Shown: piece after piece, positions 54,712-62,825 of the stretch
Layout: every line of letters starts with the position of its first letter
Numbering within the stretch: position 1 is the first letter of the stretch
Assembly: GCF_014041935.1 (NCBI RefSeq)
Contig: NZ_CP059491.1
Coordinates: forward strand, 4,402,001 to 4,466,000
Origin: Gordonia jinghuaiqii
GTDB lineage: Bacteria; Actinomycetota; Actinomycetes; Mycobacteriales; Mycobacteriaceae
DNA: 64,000 nt
Direction: 5' to 3'
Translations under genes and position numbers: made by a program
The notes under the pieces: generated by a model
Databases searched by the model: none
The model's input: the letters and a program-made list of their open reading frames with translations, nothing else
What the model was told of the DNA's origin: nothing

Positions 54712-56195
54712 TGCTGCTCCCGGGCTCGGTTCTCTGGATGCGATCGGTGCTCGTCGGTGAGCGGTGGCCAGGTGCGTTCGTAGAGCGCACCTGAGGCGAC
54801 GCGCATCAGGTAGTCGTCGCGCTGGACCGATCGCCACATCTGCGCGACGTAGTCGCCGACGTCCACCGTTCCGTCGATGGTGCGGCGCGCCAGTTCCGCA
54901 CGCCCGGCCTCGATGCTCTCCGGCTCATCTCCGAGAAGTGCGGCAAGCTCGGCGCGTTCGTCGCTGTCGAGATCGTCGCCGACCCGGTCGCATTCCTTGA
55001 GGTACTTCACCAGTCGGGCCGCACCCTTGGTCCAGCGCGCGGCGAGTGGGTCACCGGCCTGCCGGGCGGCGGCACGCAACACCTCGAGAGTGGCTTCGAA
55101 GACGTGCTGGTTCGCGGCATCGCCCGGCCGGGGCGCGAAGTCGAGTCGCGCCATGTCCAGTCCGGCCGCATGCCCGAGGGCCTCGATGAGCAACCGGCGG
55201 TGGAACATCCCGTAGATCAGGTTGTTCCCCGCATCGGGTGAGCCGACGACGAGAGCACCCCGGCGATCGTCGGCACCGCCGTGGAAGGTCGTCATCTTGG
55301 CCTCGGCCAACAGCCGGTAGTACCAGACACGCTGCACGTCGATCGTGGTGCCGGTGAGCTCCTCGTATTCGGCGAGGCGGTCCGGGAAATGGGTGAACGG
55401 GTCCTGCGCACTGCGCAGCGAGAGCCAGGCGATGTCGTCCATCGGGTCGCCGAGGTGAGCCAATTCCCAGTCGACGATCGCGGTGACCTCGCCGTCGGCG
55501 TACATGAAGTTGCCGGGACCGGTGTCGCCCTGAACGAGGACGGGCGGACCGTCGTAGGTGGGTTTGTTGCGTTCGAGCCAGTCGACGCAGAAGGCGAGCA
55601 GCGGGGCGGGCGCCGACTTGCGCTCCATCCGCGCCCGGATGCCGGCGAGTTCGTCGTCGAGGTGTTCGGTCACCGACTTCACCGGACCGAACGATGCGAT
55701 GGCGAGATCGCGCGGGTCGAGCCGATGGATGGCTGCGAGTTTGGTGATGAAGTCCCTGGCCACGACGACCTGCTCGTCCGGGTCGGTGATGAGATAGAAC
55801 CAGGTCTCGCCCCCGACGCGCTCGAGCAGGACCGCCTGAAGCGACGGGTGCGAGGCGACGACGCGCGGCACGCACGCACCCGCGTCGTTCAGCGCGGCCA
55901 TGATCTCGGCCTCCATCGACAGTGGATGGAAGGCGCTGCCCGGCTTGGGTTCTCGTGGGTCATAGCGGAGAAACAGTGAACCACCGGTCACACCGTGTGC
56001 GTCGACGAACCACGCCTGGCGACTGGCACCGCCGGGCACCTGCTTGGCAGTGATGTCCTGCGCACCGGTCACCTCGACGATCCAGGCCCGCAGTTCGTCG
56101 GGCAGGCCCTTCGGAGGTCGCTTCGTCGGCTCGGTCGACTTCTTCTCGGTCGACTTCTTCTCGGGAGACTTCTCGGTCACCTCCGCTGCCGTCAT
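54708..56195 (-). CDS. APH-family phosphotransferase with C-terminal LvaB/DUF6285-like region
   Basis: A 495-residue kinase-like protein. After a Lys/Glu-rich leader (about residues 1-30) comes an aminoglycoside-phosphotransferase fold (about 35-345) with VLVQGDTGPGNFMYADG (catalytic loop, Asp as base) and VDWELAHLGDPMDD (metal-binding D). Residues about 350-480 are helical, with DSDERAELAALLGDEPESIE and AELARRTIDGTVDVGDYV, resembling the small LvaB/DUF6285 partner of LvaA. LvaA and the APH domain of ACAD10/11 phosphorylate 4-hydroxyacyl-CoAs. The four-base overlap with the fused dehydrogenase fits that route. The DUF6285 assignment is by eye. Confidence 0.82.
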   Translation of the reverse strand: MTAAEVTEKSPEKKSTEKKSTEPTKRPPKGLPDELRAWIVEVTGAQDITAKQVPGGASRQAWFVDAHGVTGGSLFLRYDPREPKPGSAFHPLSMEAEIMAALNDAGACVPRVVASHPSLQAVLLERVGGETWFYLITDPDEQVVVARDFITKLAAIHRLDPRDLAIASFGPVKSVTEHLDDELAGIRARMERKSAPAPLLAFCVDWLERNKPTYDGPPVLVQGDTGPGNFMYADGEVTAIVDWELAHLGDPMDDIAWLSLRSAQDPFTHFPDRLAEYEELTGTTIDVQRVWYYRLLAEAKMTTFHGGADDRRGALVVGSPDAGNNLIYGMFHRRLLIEALGHAAGLDMARLDFAPRPGDAANQHVFEATLEVLRAAARQAGDPLAARWTKGAARLVKYLKECDRVGDDLDSDERAELAALLGDEPESIEAGRAELARRTIDGTVDVGDYVAQMWRSVQRDDYLMRVASGALYERTWPPLTDEHRSHPENRAREQQ

Positions 56196-57070
56196 CGACC
56201 CTCCCGGTTGCGCGCCTGCGCCTTCTCCAACTGCGCCTTTTCGAACCAGGCACGGACTGCGGCCTTGTGCTCGTCGGTCATCCCCGATAACACCATCTGC
56301 TCACTCTCCAGCGGGAGCGCTTCGGACAAACTCATCGACGTCGCGCGCAACACGTTGCCCTTGGTGGCGGCCCAGGCCTGACGCGGCCCACCCGCGATGG
56401 TGGACGCCCAGTCGAGGGCCGCCCCGGCGAACTCGCCGGCGGACACCACCCGGTTGACCAGCCCCCACTCCAGGGCCTGGGGCATGAGCATGGGTGCCCC
56501 GGAGGTCAGGAACTCCACCGCTCGCGACGGTCCCAGGAGACGGGTGAGGAACCACGTCCCGCCGAAGTCCCCGGAGAATCCGAGGTCGCCCCAGCCGGCG
56601 ACCAGCTTGGCCGATGAGGCCGCGATCCGCAGGTCGGTGGCGAGCGCGATGGACAGGCCCGCACCCACCGCCGCACCCGGCAGCGCCGCGATCGTCACCT
56701 TGGGCATGTCGTGCAGGAGCGTCGAGATGCGGGCGTTGTGGGTGAGTCCCGCGGCCCGTTCCGCCACCGTCCCGCCGGCGTTCTCGACCTTGCGGCGCAC
56801 GTCGCCACCGGCACAGAACGTCGAGCCCGTGCCGGTGATCATGACCGCGCCGATCTCGGGGTCGTCGGCGAAGGCCTCCAACAGTCGCGGAACCGCCTCG
56901 TACATCCCGGGATGCAGCGCATTGCGGCGGTCGGGACGGTCGAGAATCACCAGTCCGACACGGTCGACGATCGAGGCGGCGACCACGTCGGTGCCGGTCT
57001 CGACCGCGACGCCGCCCCGCCGGGCGGCCAGCTCGGCGAGGTCGGCAGTGTCATGTATCGACGCCGTCAC
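56192..57070 (-). CDS. crotonase-family protein (enoyl-CoA hydratase/isomerase), atypical active site
   Basis: A 292-residue crotonase fold: ITGTGSTFCAGGDVRRKV (oxyanion-hole strand, about residues 78-95) and ALPGAAVGAGLSIALATDLRIA. The first catalytic Glu of hydratases (G-G-G-x-E) is Ser here, and the second (P-E before the G-G-T loop) is replaced in GWGDLGFSGDFGGTW. A true hydratase is therefore doubtful; isomerase or another crotonase reaction is likelier. It starts at GTG 57070 and is coupled to genes on both sides. Confidence 0.8.
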   Translation of the reverse strand: MTASIHDTADLAELAARRGGVAVETGTDVVAASIVDRVGLVILDRPDRRNALHPGMYEAVPRLLEAFADDPEIGAVMITGTGSTFCAGGDVRRKVENAGGTVAERAAGLTHNARISTLLHDMPKVTIAALPGAAVGAGLSIALATDLRIAASSAKLVAGWGDLGFSGDFGGTWFLTRLLGPSRAVEFLTSGAPMLMPQALEWGLVNRVVSAGEFAGAALDWASTIAGGPRQAWAATKGNVLRATSMSLSEALPLESEQMVLSGMTDEHKAAVRAWFEKAQLEKAQARNREGR

Positions 57071-58368
57071 CGCGCGGCCTTCACGCCCGGGCCGGTCCCG
57101 TACAGGAGTTCGCGGTGCCGGCTCATCATCTCGACCGCGCTGCGCTCCAACGCTTCCGACGGGCGCGGGAGAATGACCGGGCCCAGCTCGCGGCTGGGGA
57201 GAGCGACCGTCGCGGTGGCCGGGGCGGTCACCTCGCCCCGCTGGTTGGTGGCCCGGAACTCGAGGTCGACGTGGCCGGTGCCGTCGACGACTCGCTTGCC
57301 GACGACTTCGCCGGTGATGATCTGGGTGTCACCGATGTAGTTGAACTTCCGCATCTCGTCGTGCTGGCGGACCAGCCAGCCGTCGTCGCCCATCCAGTCG
57401 GTGACGAAGTGGGTCAACCAGCACTCGCGCGTCACCCCGTAGTCGTAGGCCATCGGGTTGCCGATCGACTGTGACCATTCGTTCTCCCAGTGGAGCCGTT
57501 GTGCCACATCGGGTATCCCGGCCGCGTTCTTGATGTAGAACTTGGGCTTGCGCTGCCGGTTCTCGTAGCCGAGACGCCCGTGCGCGATGCCGTAGGGGGC
57601 GAAACCGTAGCCGCCGGAATGAAAGCAGATGACGTCGGTGAGCGTGAGCGGGCCCTTGGCCATCGGGAGCAGCTTCTCCCCTACCTCGACGTCGTCGAAC
57701 CACCGCTTCTGCGCTCCGCGAGGGCCTTCGGCCGCATAGATCTCGTCGATCTCGGCGATCTGCTCGTCGGTGTACGACGCGGGTTCGATACTCATGTTCT
57801 TGCCGCGCTCACGCGACTTCTTGCGCTCGGTCGCGATGAGGATGACGCGGTCGATGGATACCACCTCGGCCCGCTGGTTGACGCGCACCGTACGCAGCAC
57901 CCGGATCACCGAGCGCCCGGCGAACTCGCTGGTCTTCTCCTCGATCGATTCGAGCCCGCCGAAGCCGTAGAGCTCGTCACCGGGCAGGACGGGGCGAAAC
58001 CACTCGCTGGTCTGCCCGGACACGAACAGGTGGACACCGGAGAAGAGTCGCTTGGTGGCCTGTCGGATGTCCTCCGGGATCGGATCCCCGAGCAACTTAC
58101 GGGACAGTGCGATCGGCATCATCGGCGGGGCGATCTGACTCCCCCACCGGGTCCGCGCACCGTAGGCCGGGTCGGTGAAGAGGGGATTGTCGTCGCCATA
58201 GGCCCGGGTGAAGTTCTTCAGGGCGTCCGGTGTCGCCACGGAATAGAATTCGTCGATGCTCTTCGGAGCCTCGAGGCCGAGCAGCAGCTTGGCCGCCTCG
58301 ATGTCCTCGTCCTTGATCGGATGATCGAAATCTGCTGCGGCGTCGCCTTTGTGGGCTGTCTGGGTCAT
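57067..58368 (-). CDS. two-domain MaoC-like hydratase (FAS1-like dehydratase + MaoC)
   Basis: A 433-residue double-hotdog protein. The N-terminal hotdog (about residues 40-180, YGDDNPLFTDPAYGARTRWG and ETSEWFRPVLPGDEL) is of the FAS1-like dehydratase type. The C-terminal half (about 210-410) has ITGEVVGKRVVDGTGHVDLE and resembles MaoC/R-specific hydratases. In sterol catabolism the equivalent step is catalysed by MaoC-like hydratases such as ChsH1-ChsH2, feeding Ltp2-type aldolases. The ATG at 58368 follows the P450 stop by eight bases, and the longer upstream frame is the shadow of the P450. Confidence 0.86.
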   Translation of the reverse strand: MTQTAHKGDAAADFDHPIKDEDIEAAKLLLGLEAPKSIDEFYSVATPDALKNFTRAYGDDNPLFTDPAYGARTRWGSQIAPPMMPIALSRKLLGDPIPEDIRQATKRLFSGVHLFVSGQTSEWFRPVLPGDELYGFGGLESIEEKTSEFAGRSVIRVLRTVRVNQRAEVVSIDRVILIATERKKSRERGKNMSIEPASYTDEQIAEIDEIYAAEGPRGAQKRWFDDVEVGEKLLPMAKGPLTLTDVICFHSGGYGFAPYGIAHGRLGYENRQRKPKFYIKNAAGIPDVAQRLHWENEWSQSIGNPMAYDYGVTRECWLTHFVTDWMGDDGWLVRQHDEMRKFNYIGDTQIITGEVVGKRVVDGTGHVDLEFRATNQRGEVTAPATATVALPSRELGPVILPRPSEALERSAVEMMSRHRELLYGTGPGVKAAR

Positions 58369-58376
58369 GAGCGGTC

Positions 58377-59615
58377 TCACACACCGACACGCATGGGCAG
58401 CGACTTCAATCCGCGCAGCGACAACGTCGCCTTGTATCGCAGATCGGTATCGGGCACGGTCACCTCGAGCGTGGAGAACCGATCGAGCAGGGTGCGCAAC
58501 GCGACCCGGGCCTCGAGGCGGGCGAGGTGATGGCCGAGGCAGTAGTGCGCACCGAACGCGAATGACATGTGCTTGTTCGGCGAGCGGGTCAGGTCGAGGG
58601 ATTCCGGGTCGTCGTAGATCTCCTTGTCCCGGTTGGCCGAGATGATCATGCCGACCACCTGACTGCCCCTGGGGATGTGTGCGCCGGCGAACTCGAGGTC
58701 CTTGATGGCGATGCGCGGCGCCGCGCACGCCACCGGGGTCGTGTAGCGCAGCAGTTCCTCGATCGCGGTCGGCCACAGGGCCTCGTCGTCGCGTAGCGCG
58801 GTCAGCTGATCCGGGTTGTGCACCAGCGCCAGCATGCTGCTGCCGATCATGTTCGACGTCGTGTCGTGTCCGGCCAGCAGCAACAGGAAGATCATGCCCA
58901 GCACTTCACGGTCGGTCAGCCGGTCGCCGTCCTCGCGGGCCTCGACGATCGCGGTGATGACGTTGTCGGCGGGGTTGGCGCGCGCCTCGTCGGCGAGGTG
59001 CTGGATGAACTTGAGCAACTTGTTCGCCACCGGCATCCTGCGGATCATGCCGATCGGCCCGCCACCGGAGTCCTCGGTCATCCGGTTGACGAGCTGGTGG
59101 AACTCGGCCCGGTCGGCGTCGTTGACCCCCAGCATCGAGGAGATGACACGCAGCGGCAGTTCGACGGCGAAGTCATTGACGAGGTCGACGTCCTTCTTGC
59201 GTTCGAGTCCGTCGGCGAGTTCGGTGGCGATCGAGGTGACCTGGTCGGACAGGCCGGCGATCATCTTGGGCGTGAAGGCCTTGTGCACCAGGGTCCGCAG
59301 TCGCTTGTGTTCGGGATCGTCCTTGAACACCATCGTCTCGCCGAGCAGTTTGAGGGTCTGCGGGAGCATCCAGTTGAACCGCGCCGCACCGCCGTAGCGC
59401 ATCGAGTCGGTGGAGAACCGCTCGTCGGTGTGCAGGTTCACCACGTCGGCGTGCCGGGTGACCATGAATCCGGTGCCGCGCACCATCATCGGCGCCTTGA
59501 CCCGCGACACCGGCTCGTTCTCGCGCAGGTAGGCGTAGCGCGGGTACGGGTTGTAGTACATCACCGGATCGGCCAGGTTGGTCACCGACATCGTCGGGGT
59601 TGCGACGCTGGTCAT
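58377..59615 (-). CDS. cytochrome P450
   Basis: A 412-residue soluble bacterial P450: I-helix LLLLAGHDTTSN (about residues 237-248), E-x-x-R in EELLRYTTP, and the haem loop MSFAFGAHYCLGHHLARLEA with the axial Cys at about residue 353. It is the first gene of the leftward degradation operon, so hydroxylation or terminal oxidation of the imported hydrocarbon is likely. The ATG at 59615 with AAAGG about nine bases upstream is chosen; the frame extends to 60314 only as noise opposite the hydratase gene. No ferredoxin or reductase is encoded nearby apart from the reductase at 18.3 kb. Confidence 0.94.
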   Translation of the reverse strand: MTSVATPTMSVTNLADPVMYYNPYPRYAYLRENEPVSRVKAPMMVRGTGFMVTRHADVVNLHTDERFSTDSMRYGGAARFNWMLPQTLKLLGETMVFKDDPEHKRLRTLVHKAFTPKMIAGLSDQVTSIATELADGLERKKDVDLVNDFAVELPLRVISSMLGVNDADRAEFHQLVNRMTEDSGGGPIGMIRRMPVANKLLKFIQHLADEARANPADNVITAIVEAREDGDRLTDREVLGMIFLLLLAGHDTTSNMIGSSMLALVHNPDQLTALRDDEALWPTAIEELLRYTTPVACAAPRIAIKDLEFAGAHIPRGSQVVGMIISANRDKEIYDDPESLDLTRSPNKHMSFAFGAHYCLGHHLARLEARVALRTLLDRFSTLEVTVPDTDLRYKATLSLRGLKSLPMRVGV

Positions 59616-59858
59616 GGATGTTCGCCTTTCGTTGCGATGAGGTGGGGCCTGCGACCGCACCTCGCAGAACGGTCTCGTCTCGCTGATCGGTCGTCTCGAG
59701 CACTGGTCGCCAGGTGCGCGGTCCGACTGGCGTCCCCACGCATCGCTCCCCGCATTCGGCTCCCCCTGTCTTGGTTTCAATAGTACATTGAGTTGTATGA
59801 TTGTCACCACATTCGAGGAATTGGCGTACCCTACGACACCGACCACGGGAGTCGTTCT
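59616..59858. promoter_or_regulatory. divergent promoter with AT-rich motif AGTTGTAT
   Basis: This 243-bp gap between the leftward P450 and rightward crotonase genes holds one distinctly AT-rich patch (59775-59805). It includes CAATAGTACATTG (a 4-bp dyad) immediately followed by AGTTGTATGATTG. AGTTGTAT recurs in reverse orientation at 60722-60729 upstream of the next acyl-CoA ligase, so a shared regulator is possible. GGGAG at 59847-59851 is the ribosome-binding site of the crotonase gene. Confidence 0.4.
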
Positions 59859-60689
59859 GTGACTGACGAACTCATCGAATCGAGCACACCGCGAGGCATC
59901 TCCGAACCGCTCGTCGCCATCGAGTACGAGCTCTCCGACGACCACGTTGCGACCATCACCCTCAACCGGCCGGAGGCCCTGAACTCCTTCAACGACCGGA
60001 TGGCCACGGAGATCGAGTGGGCCTGGCGCACCATCCGCGACGACGACGCCGTTCACGCCGTGGTGATCCAGGCCAACGGCGACCGCGCCTTCTGCACCGG
60101 CGCCGACATCAAGGGCGGGACGTCGTGGTTCGCCAAGGACAATGTGTGGAACACCTTCGATCCCGGGGTCACCCTGTCGCCGAAGATCCACCACCGGGTG
60201 TGGAAGCCGGTGGTGGCCGCCGTTCACGGGATGGCCGCGGGTGGCGCCCAGTATTTCCTCAACGAATCCGACATCATCATCGCCTCCGACGACGCGGAGT
60301 TCTTCGACCCGCACGCCAACGGTGGCATCGTCTCCGCGCTCGAGCCGATAGGCATGCTCAACCGCGGAGTCCCCCTCGGCGACGTGCTGCGTTGGGCGCT
60401 CATGGGTACCGAGGAGCGCATCACCGCCGAGACCGCGCTGCGCCTCGGGCTGGTCACCGAGGTCGTCGAACGCGACCGCTTACGGACGCGCGCACACGAG
60501 ATCGCGGCCTCGATCGCCGCCCGCAACCCCGTCGCGGTCCAGGGCACGGTGCGCGCCATCTGGGAATCCCTCGACCTCACGCGCAGCGCCGCGCTGCAGA
60601 ACGGGATGGCCTACACCCACATCGGCAACCAGCCCGCCGACGTCCGCCGGGCCCAACCACGCCGCAACAACCCGCCCACGTACCGGTGA
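59859..60689 (+). CDS. crotonase-family protein (enoyl-CoA hydratase/isomerase)
   Basis: A 276-residue crotonase: IQANGDRAFCTGADIKGGT (oxyanion hole, about residues 70-88), VAAVHGMAAGGAQYFLNESD and GTEERITAETALRLGLVTEV. As in the other crotonase of this locus, the canonical first catalytic Glu (G-G-x-x-E) is missing (G-G-A-Q-Y), so the reaction may not be simple hydration. The start at GTG 59859 has GGGAG about eight bases upstream. It is followed after 78 bp by an acyl-CoA ligase. Confidence 0.83.
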   Translation: MTDELIESSTPRGISEPLVAIEYELSDDHVATITLNRPEALNSFNDRMATEIEWAWRTIRDDDAVHAVVIQANGDRAFCTGADIKGGTSWFAKDNVWNTFDPGVTLSPKIHHRVWKPVVAAVHGMAAGGAQYFLNESDIIIASDDAEFFDPHANGGIVSALEPIGMLNRGVPLGDVLRWALMGTEERITAETALRLGLVTEVVERDRLRTRAHEIAASIAARNPVAVQGTVRAIWESLDLTRSAALQNGMAYTHIGNQPADVRRAQPRRNNPPTYR

Positions 60690-60721
60690 AAACCGCCCTG
60701 GTGACTCATACATTTAACTGA

Positions 60722-60729
60722 TACAACTA
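60722..60729. promoter_or_regulatory. promoter-proximal motif ATACAACT shared with 59791
   Basis: The AT-rich segment 60709-60740 contains ATACAACT, the reverse complement of AGTTGTAT found upstream of the P450/crotonase pair. It sits about 40 bases before the acyl-CoA ligase start. This is a weak, short match and only suggestive of co-regulation. Confidence 0.3.
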
Positions 60730-60767
60730 TTTGATAGTGCTGGCCCGCAGCAACGACGGAGGTAGAC

Positions 60768-62330
60768 GTGGAACACCCGTGGGACCGTCGACTCGGGATC
60801 TGGTGGATCGCCGAGGATCATCCCGATCAACCGGCCATCGTCGCCTCACCGAGCGGGCGCACCCTGACCTTCGGCGAACTGGCACGATGCGCCCACCGGC
60901 TGGCGCACGCACTTCGCGCCCACGGCATCGGGGCAGGCGACATCGTCGCCTACGCGCTGCCCAACGACGTCGACGCCGTGGTGTGGCAACTGGCGTGCGC
61001 CGAGACCGGGATTCGTTATCTCGCACTGAATCCCGCCCTCTCGCAGACGGAATTCATCGACATCCTCCGTCACTCGGGGGCGGCGGCGGCTGCCGTCCAT
61101 CCCGACTTCGCCGAGAGGATGAGCGCGGCCGGCGAGGTGGAGACGCTCCGGTTGGCCGTGTCTGTCGGCGGCCCGATCCCCGGGTTCCTGCCCTACGACG
61201 ACCTGATCGCGCGGGCGCCCGACACGATGCCCGAGGACCGCGTCCTGGGCGGGGCGATCTCGTACTCCTCGGGTACCACCGGCAAGCCCAAGGCCGTGAT
61301 GCGGCCGCTCCCGGCACTCGATCCGTCAGCCGCCGCGAACGCCATGTCGACCTTCGGGCGGGCATTCCGGTTCCTGCCGTTCGACGGCGTGCACCTGGTC
61401 TCCACCGGGATGAATCACGGCGGCTGTCAGGGCTTCTATCTCGGCGCGCTCAACGTCGGCCAGGCACTCGCGATCGGCGGCAGGTTCGACCCCGAAGACA
61501 CCTTGCGGATGATCGAGGAGCATCGCGTCACCACCGCCTACATGGTGCCCACACAATTCGTCCGACTGCTACGCCTGCCCGAGTCGGTACGCAGTCGTTA
61601 CGACGTGTCGAGCCTGGCGGTCGTGGCGCACTCGGCGGCACCGTGTCCGCTCGAGGTGAAGAAGCAGATGTTCGACTGGTGGGGTCCGGTGATCTGGGAG
61701 ACCTACGGGGGCATGGAGGGTGCCGCGACGATCGCGAAACCCCACCGCTGGCTGGAGAAACCGGGAACCGTCGGGCGCGCGGTGGCAGGCATGGCCATCC
61801 GCATCCTCGACGACGACGGCAACGAACTCCCGGCCGGGGAGATCGGGAACGTCTACCTGGAATCGGCGACGTCGACCTTCGAATACCGGGGCGATCCGGA
61901 GACCACCCGCTCGGCCTTCCGCGGGCGGTCGTTCACCATCGGTGACATCGGGTACCTCGACGACGACGGTTACCTGTTCATCTGCGACCGTGCCAAGGAC
62001 ATGATCATCAGCGGCGGGGTCAACATCTACCCGGCCGAGATCGAAGGCGTGCTGTCGGCGCACCCGGACGTGGCCGACGCCGCGGTGATCGGCGTCCCGG
62101 ACCCGGAGTGGGGTGAGCAGGTGAAAGCTCTCGTGGTGCCGGCCGATCCGTCCCGGGAGACCGACTCACTCGACACCGCGCTCATCGCCTGGTGCCGTGA
62201 GCGACTCGCGAGCTACAAATGTCCGCGCAGCGTCGAGTTCCGGGACACCCTCCCGCGCACCGAAACCGGAAAACTCCTCAAACGCACTCTCCGCGACGAG
62301 TTCTGGACCGCCAGCGGTCGGCACGTCTGA
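60768..62330 (+). CDS. acyl-CoA ligase (FadD-type, ANL superfamily)
   Basis: A 520-residue adenylate-forming ligase: SYSSGTTGKPKAVMRPLP (phosphate loop, about residues 165-182), WETYGGMEGAATIA (A5), GDIGYLDDDGYLFICDRAKD (A7/A8) and catalytic lysine in RTETGKLLKRTL. It is related to the ligase at 47690 (same MNHGG-like and SAAPCPLEVKKQM blocks). The GTG at 60768 has GGAGG upstream. It heads a rightward unit with the DUF35 and thiolase genes. Confidence 0.92.
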   Translation: MEHPWDRRLGIWWIAEDHPDQPAIVASPSGRTLTFGELARCAHRLAHALRAHGIGAGDIVAYALPNDVDAVVWQLACAETGIRYLALNPALSQTEFIDILRHSGAAAAAVHPDFAERMSAAGEVETLRLAVSVGGPIPGFLPYDDLIARAPDTMPEDRVLGGAISYSSGTTGKPKAVMRPLPALDPSAAANAMSTFGRAFRFLPFDGVHLVSTGMNHGGCQGFYLGALNVGQALAIGGRFDPEDTLRMIEEHRVTTAYMVPTQFVRLLRLPESVRSRYDVSSLAVVAHSAAPCPLEVKKQMFDWWGPVIWETYGGMEGAATIAKPHRWLEKPGTVGRAVAGMAIRILDDDGNELPAGEIGNVYLESATSTFEYRGDPETTRSAFRGRSFTIGDIGYLDDDGYLFICDRAKDMIISGGVNIYPAEIEGVLSAHPDVADAAVIGVPDPEWGEQVKALVVPADPSRETDSLDTALIAWCRERLASYKCPRSVEFRDTLPRTETGKLLKRTLRDEFWTASGRHV

Positions 62331-62351
62331 CCCCGAAGGGAACAACAACAC

Positions 62352-62825
62352 ATGAGTGACACCACCTCCGTCACCTCACCGCCGGATCCGACGACCGGAC
62401 CGGCAACCGGCAACGCCGTACCCATCGTCGACTACCTGGTACTCGGCGACACCCCCCATCTGATCGCCCACGAGTGCACCTCCTGCGCGGCGAGGTATTT
62501 CGACCACCGCAACGCATGCGCGTCGTGCTTCGGCACGGACTTCATCGATGTCGACGTGCCGACCACCGGCACCCTGCGGACGTTCACCATCGTCTCCTTC
62601 GCCGCGCCGGGCGTACCGGTGCCCTTCGTGGCCGGCGTCGTGGATTGTGGCGGAACCTTTGTGCGCGGCAACGTGATCAACACCGATCCGACACCGGAGA
62701 ACGTCACCCTGGGCATGCCCCTGAGACTCGCGACCCACGTGGTCGGCGTCGACGACAACGGCACCGAGGCAATCGGGTTCGGGTTCGAGCCCACTCACAA
62801 CGAGAACACGGGGGAATCGGTCTGA
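62352..62825 (+). CDS. DUF35 OB-fold/zinc-ribbon protein
   Basis: A 157-residue protein with an N-terminal Pro/Thr-rich leader, a zinc ribbon (CTSCAARYFDHRNACASC, about residues 39-56) and an OB fold (GTLRTFTIVSFAAPGVPVPF, VDCGGTFVRGNV). It is expected to form the acyl-CoA-handling partner of the thiolase encoded immediately downstream, with which it overlaps by one base (TGATG). Confidence 0.88.
   Translation: MSDTTSVTSPPDPTTGPATGNAVPIVDYLVLGDTPHLIAHECTSCAARYFDHRNACASCFGTDFIDVDVPTTGTLRTFTIVSFAAPGVPVPFVAGVVDCGGTFVRGNVINTDPTPENVTLGMPLRLATHVVGVDDNGTEAIGFGFEPTHNENTGESV

Noticed and set aside
59616..60314. Upstream extension of the P450 frame
   Set aside because: It is the antisense shadow of the crotonase gene at 59859; the P450 homology and ribosome-binding site fix the start at 59615.
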